DNA of 64,000 nt from Entoloma clypeatum (lineage: Eukaryota; Basidiomycota; Agaricomycetes; Agaricales; Entolomataceae). Shown here piece after piece: positions 56,001-64,000 of this stretch. The notes beneath the pieces were generated by a model. The model made no database searches. It was not told the origin of the DNA and saw only the letters and a program-made list of their open reading frames with translations. Position 1 is the stretch's first letter; every line of letters begins with the position of its first letter. The stretch lies in the NCBI GenBank assembly GCA_963565915.1, contig OY751485.1, forward strand, positions 4,154,001 through 4,218,000, in the 5' to 3' direction. Both the position numbers and the translations under genes were made by a program.

Positions 56001-56628
56001 AACCATTGAACCGCAGACGGCCATGGGATCCACTGGGACGTCTCTTTCTCTCGACCTATCAAGGATATCACGAAAAATCGGTAACGACCGCGAGAAGATA
56101 ACATCCACTCCGTCGCTCACTTTTTAATTTCTTTGCCCTTCCAAATCACATTTCCCCGCCATGCTGTTGGTTTCTTTTGGTTAAATTTGACTAAACAAGT
56201 TCTGATCTGACCTACATACAGGATGGGACACGGGGGATCTGTGAGGACCACCAATCATCGCGGTTTAGGGCAATGATCTGGTTTCACAGGACATCCATGA
56301 TCCATCATTAACGTCTTGCATGGCATCAGAATTTAGACAAGTCATGCGACTCACCTCCAACTCTTCCTATTATTTCGGACGGTGCGCGGGGGGCCCCTCG
56401 AGTCCCACATTGATGTTGCATGGCAGATGGCATCGATAAAGCAGGTGTAGCCCCTTTGCCTAGTTTGCTGCCCAACAAATGTCTTTTGTTGTTTAATAAA
56501 AACTGCAAGTCTTGAGTATGTACCTGTGAGATACTGAGCGATGCATAAGTAGTTGAGGTTTCTTGAAATGTGACCTAAAAGGGGATAAGAAAAACTTGTC
56601 GCCCACCCTTCACACGTTTCCAGCTTTC
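53089..56628. other. 3.5 kb stretch without a convincing gene
   Basis: By far the longest non-coding span here. No frame of good length or known similarity was found on either strand. It holds strong hairpins near 53.74-53.91 kb (listed separately), runs of T and A (55618-55626, 55986-55997), and a few short frames. One of these, at 55374-55565 (ending GDWSLFSWLKDLLTSQGDIS), might be a relic exon. I see no transposase, reverse transcriptase, long terminal repeat or tRNA. Confidence 0.6.
53742..53808. ncRNA. Candidate structured RNA: hairpin with 12-bp perfect stem
   Basis: GGTGGAGCCTTC at 53742-53753 pairs exactly with 53797-53808. Inside it, AGCTCT near 53755 and GGAGCT near 53784 can form an inner stem with one mismatch, leaving a loop of about 25 nt. 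Further along, GGCCGT (53879-53884) pairs with ACGGCC (53901-53906). I match it to no known RNA family; it could equally be a DNA palindrome from an old repeat. The strand is unknown. Confidence 0.35.
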
Positions 56629-59044
56629 ATGATTGTTCTCCCGCGGCGGCTGCTACGCACACCCATAGGTTCATACCTCTCATACCGCCAACTGCGGCAT
56701 CGAAAACAACCGCTCATTTATACCAAGCCCTTACCGCAACGTCCTTTATGGATATACCCCGGATTCGCATTATTTCTCGCAGGGACCGCTTGCATCGCCT
56801 ACGAGAATTGGCAGCCATTTAGACATACTGTTCTTGCGACCATACGCTGTTCGAGAGTTGGAAGTAGGCCATGCCACATACTGAAGAGCTGCAATGCCCC
56901 TGACTTATAAACCAGGCGCCGCGTTACTTGGCGCCATTGATTATAAGCTGACGTTCGCCAGAACATATGCATCGAAAGACGAGGAGTTCGCGGCCTATTC
57001 GGAATGCCATACTCGTAGTGCAAAAAGGGTGCTCAAGTCACTTTTAGCAAACGGAGGTGCGCCATGGTTCATCGTCTTCGTTCCCTGAAGTCGTCGACGT
57101 TCTTTTGTGCCTAGGTGTATTCATAAAAATGGGCCAACATATGGCGTCCCTGGTCGTTCTTCCTGTGGAATGGACAAGCACCATGCGGCCTCTACAGGAT
57201 CAATGCGAGCCGACGCCATATGAAGCTGTCGAGAAACTTTTCCAAACAGATATGGACACGCCTATCAGGGACTTCTTTCAAGAATTCGACCCCATTCCTA
57301 TCGGTGTTGCAAGTTTAGCGCAGGTACATGTTGGAAGGCATAGAGAGTCAGGGAGGCAAGTTGCAGTGAAGGTGCGTCCTCCCCTGCTGAATTGGCCTTT
57401 CTCAGTCTTCGTTTATATATCTCAGTTGCAACATCCCCATCTAGTAGAATTTTGCGATGTGGATATACAGATGGTCGAAGTCACTTTAGGTTCGTCGAGA
57501 AGCCATTTTTCAATAGAAATGTAAGCTTCAAGATGCATTATAGGTTGGATAAAATATTGGTTTCCGGAGTTCGAGTTTACCTGGCTTGGGGTCAGTCATG
57601 GCAGTCCACTTGCCGACCCGTCATCTCACTTACGTCAGGAAGAAATGCGGACTAATTTGCCCAGAGAAATGGACTTCGTGAACGAGGCTCAGAATGCTGC
57701 GAGAACAAGTGCTGATTTCGCCTCCATAAAGACATCTTTATATATTCCTCAAGTTCTTGTTGCAAAGAAACGAGTCCTTGTCATGGAGTTCATCGAAGGC
57801 GGTCGCGTAGATGATCTACAATTCCTTGCACATGCCAACATCGATCGCAACAAAGTGGCATTGGAGTTGGCGCGAATATTTAACCAGATGGTATTCCTTA
57901 ATGGATGGTTTCATGCAGTACGTGTCGTATAGGGGAAGAATTCAGCCTTCTCTAACCCACGTCATCTAGGACCCCCACCCAGGTAAATCTTCCGACCTAA
58001 AGCGTGCATGATACCTGACTTTGGCCTCCCTTCTTATATAAACAGGAAATCTTCTCATTCGCCCTTCTCCCCAAAATTCAAAGTCTCCCTACAACTTCGA
58101 AATCGTATTACTGGACCACGGCCTTTATTTTGATATAGATACTGAACTACGCGTCAACTACAGCAAGTTATGGCTAGCTCTAATTTCACCTGCCTGCCCA
58201 AAAACAAACCTCGATCGCAGGAAATATGCAGAACTAGTTGGGAATATCACGCCTGAACTGGTAAGTATCCTCGTACTTCTAGGCCGCGAGATTTGACGTG
58301 TAGTACATTAGTACCCTGTGTTCGAAGCGGCTCTTACTGGTCGAGCTGCGCTCAAAGGGACGTGGGGTGAAGAGGAAGACAATGCGTCGTTCAAGCGTGC
58401 TTCTGGTATGATCAATATGTTGCCCCAATCAGAGGCGGAAATGGAATCGATTAGAAATGCGGTCATCAAGAAAGAGGGCCTGTTGTTATCCGTTCTAGAT
58501 GTGCTACGCCGAGTTCCTCGGAGGGTCCTGATGGTGCTGAAGTTGAATGACCTGACACGGTATGTCTTCTGCAATTCTTATTTGCATCCCATTACCCGAG
58601 AGAACAGGAGTCTAGATCATGCGCTTATGACGACACATTCAAATGTAGAGGACCTGCTTCCTTGACCGTGGCAACTAATTCAAAAGCTTTTCTAGGTTAG
58701 GATATTCCTGATCGCTTTCAAGTGTTGCGCATACGCTGTATGGCAAGACGAACGCAAGCAGCTTATTGATGCCATGAGAGACCATGGCATTTTTTCTGTT
58801 CGGCTATTGAGGCGATATTTCCTCTGCTGGTGGTATGGCTTGTTATGTTTTTCTCTCATAGGTTGGCAGCGACTCAAGTTGGCTGGTCATTTACAGGACG
58901 TATAAGAAAAACTACACAAGTATGGTCTGTCTCGAGATCTTCATGGACTTGCAAGCGTTTCGGGTGACGACACACGCATGGATTAGGGGTTTGTGGGAGA
59001 GAGGTTTTGCTGGGGCGCACGAGGCCGCAGCTGGGTTAGGCTAA
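56629..59044 (+). CDS. ADCK1/Mcp2-type mitochondrial UbiB (ABC1) kinase-like protein
   Basis: Atypical kinase-fold protein of the UbiB/ABC1 family, closest to human ADCK1 and yeast Mcp2, implicated in mitochondrial lipid homeostasis. Twelve exons, 606 residues: 56629-56863, 56916-57056, 57115-57371, 57426-57489, 57544-57590, 57639-57917, 57970-57982, 58046-58260, 58312-58559, 58608-58644, 58696-58832, 58897-59044. A basic presequence (MIVLPRRLLRTPIGSYLSYR) is followed by one membrane helix (WIYPGFALFLAGTACIAY). Family signatures are KMGQ (the KxGQ motif in GVFIKMGQHMAS), PIGVASLAQVHVG, VAVKLQHPHLVEF, FPEFEFTWLGEEMRTNLPRE, DPHPGN at 342-347 and LLDHGLY. A 13-nt microexon codes for the DPHP of the catalytic loop. 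Confidence 0.92.
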
Positions 59045-59281
59045 ATAATACAGAGCTCTTCAATCATTTACATAGGCCCCATACTACCCAAAATAATACA
59101 AGTTCCCCAAGTGTTCCCGCTCCGATCTCTTAGGAAGTGGTGTACAGTCAATGACAACACATAGCTCGAGATGAAAATATTACAAGAGGAATAACAAGAT
59201 CAGAAGTGATTGAGGGCGAAATCTTGGCATGTGTGATAGCGTCGATCATCCGCGTTTCTTGAAGACACAGCATTTCATAGG

Positions 59282-59950
59282 TTATTTCTTCTTTAAAGAG
59301 GTAAAGAGACCATCGATCGTATGGATGCTGTTCTTTAGTACTTCCCACTGAGCAACAGAAAGATAAGTATTGTGAAGCGTCCGAAACTAAAACTATCCAC
59401 TGTACCTGGTCTAACTGAAGAGATATGCCCTTCTTTCCGGGCTTTTCGTCTCCATCTGGGCCATAGAACTCGCGAATGTCCAGTAGAGGTATCCCTTTGA
59501 AGCTGTTGACGGTGAGGCGTTTCTTCCTTCCAAGATCTATGTATTTTTCGCCCTGGGTGTTCGTGTTGATGGTTATGGAGGTGCTTTCATCCGAAGGCCG
59601 TTCTTTCTGCGGTGCAGGCATAAAACATGTCACGGAAAACTATAGAGATGAGGGCCTCACCTTCTTAAACTGCTCCACCCTTGGTTTTTTGACCACCGGT
59701 TGATCTTCGTCTGCAGAACCATCTGTATCTGATTCTGACACGACCTTCTTCTTCTTTGTGGGAGCTGCTTTTACTTTGGGCTTTTCTTTTTCTTTCTGTA
59801 TGGAGCAAGGCGTTTGAGCAAGTACATGGTCTGGTGGGCTGATAGGCCCACTTTGGCCTTTCTCGTTGTGGGCTTCGGCTCTTCGCGCCCTGAATTTTCG
59901 TCGTCAATCAATTCGTCTTCCTCGTCACTGGTATTCTTTCGCTTTGCCAT
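59282..59950 (-). CDS. SUB1: Transcriptional coactivator PC4/Sub1
   Basis: Single-stranded-DNA-binding coactivator of RNA polymerase II. Four minus-strand exons, all in phase 0, give 166 residues: 59852-59950, 59661-59795, 59406-59606, 59282-59347. The N terminus is acidic then lysine-rich with nuclear signals (KKKKVV, VKKPRVEQFKKK). The PC4 fold (about residues 95-165) reads EKYIDLGRKKRLTVNSFKGI, LLDIREFYGPDGDEKPGKKG, ISLQLDQ then WEVLKNSIHTID, the standard beta-sheet and closing helix with its aromatic DNA-binding positions. It shares a 368-bp divergent promoter with the Tom1-like gene. Confidence 0.93.
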
Positions 59951-60022
59951 GAGAACGGGTTGGGGGCGCGATGTCTGCGAGATCACATGATCACTGTGGT
60001 CCAAGCGCGGGGACACTGAAAC

Positions 60023-60256
60023 TCAAGAAGTTGCTCCGTTCTGGAACAGTATGTACGGATTTTGAGATTTTTGAGACTCATGATCTTTGCTAGAAGGATT
60101 GGACTGGGAGCTCGTTGTGCCAAGGCGCTGTGCTTTTAGAGTCGCACTACATACCCGATTTGGTTGCTGACGCAATAATGCAAGACGCTCCTCGAGCGTC
60201 TTGCAAGTCTTGCTTGAACGTCTCTCATCTTTCACAACCATCCGCAAATCATCCAT
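60023..60256 (-). CDS. Possible small coiled-coil protein gene, unrecognised
   Basis: A 77-codon frame in the spacer between the Sub1-like and Tom1-like genes starts MDDLRMVVKDERRSSKTCKT and continues LEERLALLRQQPNR, plausible for a short helix, then loses protein character after a possible GTATGT donor near 60154. It may be an upstream exon or a leader-encoded frame. It contains a perfect 12-bp-arm palindrome (listed separately). I do not know a family. Confidence 0.2.
   Translation of the reverse strand: MDDLRMVVKDERRSSKTCKTLEERLALLRQQPNRVCSATLKAQRLGTTSSQSNPSSKDHESQKSQNPYILFQNGATS
60179..60205. repeat. Palindrome with 12-bp arms and 3-nt spacer
   Basis: TGCAAGACGCTC at 60179-60190 is the exact reverse complement of 60194-60205, separated only by CTC. 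It lies in the divergent spacer between the Sub1-like and Tom1-like genes. Confidence 0.9.
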
Positions 60257-60318
60257 TATACTCTCTTCTCTGAAGGGTCACTTGCATTCTTACTCTTCCC
60301 GACTCACCGTCGCGGACA

Positions 60319-63300
60319 ATGAAGATCACAAGGACAACAAAGAAGGCGGTCCCACCCGTAGGTTTTTGACCACCTGAGACCCACGACGCGTTCTCACTAA
60401 CTTCATTCCCCCGCAAATCAGCCGCCTCAAGTCGCAGAACTCATACATAATCTGCTTCAGGCCGTAACAGATAACATTCCTCAAGTTCTTTGCCAGATCG
60501 ACGTTTGGAAATGGCCGCGCTCAGATCTGAACGCATGGATCAAGGTCCTCAACAAGTTCGACACTGTTTTGGAAGAAATCATCCGTGATCATGACGTGGA
60601 AAAGCTTCAACTACACGATTTCAGCCCGTCGACGAAGAGGATTTTATGTGCGATTTTGCGGTTCGAGAGGCTTTTACTCGAAAATTCCACCAATCGGAAA
60701 ATGTACAACTCTTATGATGCAAGTTTTCATCGTTATGTACCTGCTATTTTAGGGCTGACATCGCTGCTATTCAGCGGCTCAACCACCTTCTAGCCTGCTC
60801 TGATCTAGACATCGTAGTCCTCGCCCTCAACGTCTTGCTCCGCCCTGCACAGCAATACTCTGCACAGGCATCTGTCGGCCATGCTTTGAATATTTCGACT
60901 CCTCGTCTCCAGTCCCTTGCCAAGAAGTGGCCTCATCTACGTGAATATGGCATCGGCCTTGTAGATTTGGCCAGACAGAATGGCAGCGCAGAAGTCGACG
61001 CACTCCCTTCGGAAGCACGCGAAGTGAACTTCAGTTTTTACAAGACAGACGTCGATGCCAGTGGGGCAACGGATAAGGAAAAGGAAGCTGAAAAGCTGAA
61101 AAAGATGGAGTCAGACCCCGCAAATGCCTCTCAGAGTTCTCCTCGCAAGGCTTCCACAACACCCATAACTTTTAGCTCAACCGCAATCAACGTTCATATC
61201 GACGAGCAAGAGATATTTTCGAAGTCGGTCATGAATGTATTGGCGGATACCATCGAAGCCAATTCCGTACCCGATGACGAGAAATTCGAGCTCATGTGCC
61301 GCATTCGTGCTGCAAAGGCGCTGACCAAGGAAAAGGAAGCAGACCGCGTCAAGCTGGTCGTTATACGACTGCTGGCCATTGCCATCTTTGGTCACACTCA
61401 TGTCGAGACCCAGGCTTCAACTTCTCTTTTTATGTATGAGCCCGACCTCATCACGAACATCGCGGAACTGCTTCAAATCGATAACGATGTCAATGTGCGT
61501 GTGCAAACAGCAGCTATCGCGGCACTGGATTCCCTCGCTCGCTATCGTTCAAAGAATCAGGAAGTCCTTACTGCAGTCAACGCCGGTGTCAATCACGGCA
61601 TTTTGATGGCACTCCTCCGCAAAACAATCGCCGACGTCGCAGACCCAGACTCAACGTTACCACAGTCATTCACGGATGCTCTCCTATCTTTTGTTACCTT
61701 CATTGCCTCTCATTCCTCTGGTGGCAATATGGTGGTTGGGGCCGGTCTAATCCCGCTTTTGATACAAGTGATAGACAACAAGTTGCCCAATCGCCTGCTG
61801 ATCCTCTCGAAGACTATGCAACTTGTGGACAACGTCCTATATGGGTTCGGAAATGCCTTTAACATGTTCTGTACTGCACGCGGAGTGGAAGCGCTAGTAA
61901 ATCGAATCGAGGTAAGACCTTGCTTCCCATCTAATATGTTATCTAATCGACATTCAGCACGAAGTCGATCTTGCTATTAGCGAAATAAGCATAGCGACCC
62001 GTCCCCACGTTTCAATCTCACCCCTGGGTTTGTCTGCCTGTCATGCTGCTTTATTCTTCACTCAAAACCTGCCAGGTGAACTCCCGATTGCTCGTAGCGC
62101 AGCATTGAAGCACATCCTGCGCTCCATGCACCGAATGATGCAGTCATCAGGTACCGCAGAGGGCCTTAGAGGCCTTATCGATATGTCTCTCCTCAAGTCT
62201 ATCAAGAAGATCATTGAATATCGGGGTCTGTTTGGGCCGACTGTCTTGCCATTGGGTATGTCGTACAGACGATTGTTTTTCTTTCTTTTTTCTAAGATGA
62301 ATTCTTAGCCATCAACATTATGGCAACATTCGTTCATAACGAGCCGACATCCCTCAGCATCATACAGGAGGCACGATTACCGGAAGTGTTCTATAACACG
62401 ATAGAGGCTGGTTTAGAGCCTGCCATCGAGGTCAGTTTTCCATTGCTTGTTTGGACGGAATAGAACAATCATCCTTCTTAGGTTATTCAAGCTGTTGCCA
62501 ATGCCGTTGGTGCTCTTTGTCTCAATGAGGTTGGACAAGTACAATTGGCCCATCGGCCCAGTATCATACCTGCAATCCTCTCCGTCTTCACCTCCGAACG
62601 ACATCTCAAAGTTTTGCTCGATAAGGAAAATGCGGTCTTAGTAGGAACTGCAATCGATGAACTGATTCGTCATCACCCTTCCCTGAAAATGGCCGTCTTC
62701 GATGCTCTCAAATCGACAATAATCAAGATTGAGGCTTTAGGGCAAACATTTGACATCCCTCGGGAGTCCCGGCAGTGGTATTTCCTCGTCCCTGCTGTGC
62801 CGTCGGGTGCCTTTGTGGATACCGATGTTGTGATGGAGGACGTTGGAGCTGCCCCTGTCGCGTCCACAAGCCTGGTGGTCGCAGAAGAAGAAGCAGGGTT
62901 GCACGACAACGAGGATGATAGCCAACCCCCCAAACCGCATGATAATACCATTGTCTCCTTCATTGACGCTTTTGGTCGAGTGAGTCATTGCCTCTAGTCT
63001 AGTACTTCCACATTAATCGACCGTCTTACATAGTTCCTGGAAGGCCTGTTCCAACATACTCCTCATTGCAGGGACTTTGTCACCATGGCTGATGGGCTCA
63101 CTCTTCTGGGAAGGCTCACCAGTCTTCCTTGTCTCCCGTACGATTTCGCAAATAGCGTCGCATCTGACTCAATGGTTCAAGTTATGCGGACGATGACTGA
63201 GGTGGTTACCGATGAAACCCTTTCAAGTTTGGCCAAGCTGGTCAAGCAATCTTTGGATGACACGCGCCATTTCTGGGAGAACGCTCATGAGAGTTCGAAA

Positions 63301-64000
63301 TTGTTGCCGCTGGTCGATATAAGCGGTCAGTCTAATGATGTACCGTCCTCACCATCGCTGACTTGACTTGTAGCTGAGGAAGAACAAGCGGCCAATCATC
63401 GTTTCCGCGATCTCGTTACCCTCCACATTCGCGTTACCCTACTGTCCGATGTATTTTCGACGGCAGGATACGCGCATGGAAGGGCTGCGATTGGCCTTCT
63501 CCAAACCCTGATGGTGAATGTGTCGTCAGAGGGCATACATGACCTTGGCGCCTTACATCGTGCCACCATCTGGGAGAACATTATTCTTAATGTCGGGTTA
63601 TCGTCGAAGGGTATAGAACTGAAGGCTACCCCGCCTGCTTCCCCACTCGATAGGAGTCCAAATCAGTCCTCTGTGAACCTCCCAGATGGTGATAACACTG
63701 CGAATGTCATCACTGACCCTATACAAATTGAGGCCGAGGCAACGACAGGCATGGCTTCGGGTGATGTACATCCAAAGCTCGGCGGACCTCGTCACCAGAA
63801 TTCTCTAGCTCTGAAGCACATCACACACGGGATACCTAGTGCATTGGCACCTTTCTTTCAAGGTAAACTTCATTCTCCAAGTGGTAAAACAACTGCATGA
63901 TATTTCGGAACCAGCTATCGTCAAAATGTTCAACGTCCGACGAAATCTCGATCTCTCTCAAAAGCGGCAGATTTTTGAATCTTCCCGGATCTTAGCGGAG
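60319..64000 (+). CDS. TOM1: Tom1/HUWE1-type HECT E3 ubiquitin ligase, N-terminal part
   Basis: Giant HECT ubiquitin ligase; yeast Tom1 and human HUWE1 act in protein quality control, excess-histone removal and mRNA export. Only the N-terminal scaffold is in the window (about 1085 residues); the HECT domain would lie beyond the right edge. Exons: 60319-60357, 60422-60718, 60775-61911, 61958-62255, 62309-62430, 62482-62979, 63034-63325, 63374-63862, 63915 onward. The DUF908/DUF913 blocks are recognisable: WKWPRSDLNAWIKVLNKFD, VVLALNVLLRPAQQYS, VRLLAIAIFGHTHVETQAST, ALKHILRSMHRMMQSSGTAE, GPTVLPLAINIMATFVHNEP, LCLNEVGQVQLAHRPSIIP. The second intron (60719-60774) has a GCAAGT donor. A possible extra intron near 62001-62075 cannot be decided because it keeps the frame. 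Confidence 0.9.

Noticed and set aside
1..64000. CRISPR arrays, insertion sequences, long terminal repeats or integrated virus
   Set aside because: No regularly spaced repeats, transposase, reverse transcriptase, integrase or capsid-like frame was seen on either strand.

Overview
The window is nuclear DNA from a filamentous basidiomycete, most likely an Agaricomycete. Nearly every gene is cut by 42-75 nt GT-AG introns, many of them breaking very small exons. Spacers are short. The gene set is fungal: GH16 glucanase, basidiomycete-style P450, AreA-type GATA factor, peptidase-inhibitor I9 protein, Psr-type phosphatase. No bacterial, organellar or rRNA sequence was seen, and no tRNA gene was recognised by eye. 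Exon chains below were built by hand from splice sites, reading phase and protein similarity from memory; no alignment was run.

Left part (1-20 kb). A possible membrane-protein gene runs off the left edge. Then come a telomere TPP1/Tpz1-like protein (+), a bZIP factor (-), a Psr1-type HAD phosphatase (+), the very-long-chain-fatty-acid dehydratase Phs1 (+), Mediator subunit 25 (+), a small single-pass membrane protein (-), a secreted GH16 hydrolase (+), cohesin Rad21 (-), and a mitochondrial PPR protein (+) divergent from Rad21.

Middle part (20-40 kb). A cytochrome P450 (+), a large Bre4/FUSC-type membrane transporter (+), a Ser/Thr kinase (-), a 3-methyladenine DNA glycosylase (-), a 76-residue I9 inhibitor split into five exons (+), an uncharacterised protein (-), and a Sec7-PH Arf-GEF (-).

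Right part (40-64 kb). An AreA/Nit2 nitrogen regulator (-), signal peptide peptidase (-), gamma-glutamyltransferase (-), two uncharacterised genes, a complex I 21 kDa-type subunit (+), a 3.5 kb stretch without a convincing gene but with clear RNA-like hairpins, an ADCK1/Mcp2-type kinase (+), the PC4/Sub1 coactivator (-), and the N-terminal third or so of a Tom1/HUWE1 HECT ubiquitin ligase (+) that leaves the window.

The genes do not form one pathway. This is ordinary housekeeping chromatin with several divergent gene pairs only 120-150 bp apart. I found no defence island, biosynthetic cluster or mobile element that I would call a new system. The best leads are the TPP1 homologue, the Mediator 25 with both VWA and ACID-like regions, unusual splicing (7-nt and 13-nt microexons, a start codon cut off from its gene by an intron, at least six GC-AG introns), a 26-nt G tract in an intron, a kinase with a long hinge insertion, and the structured region near 53.7-53.9 kb.
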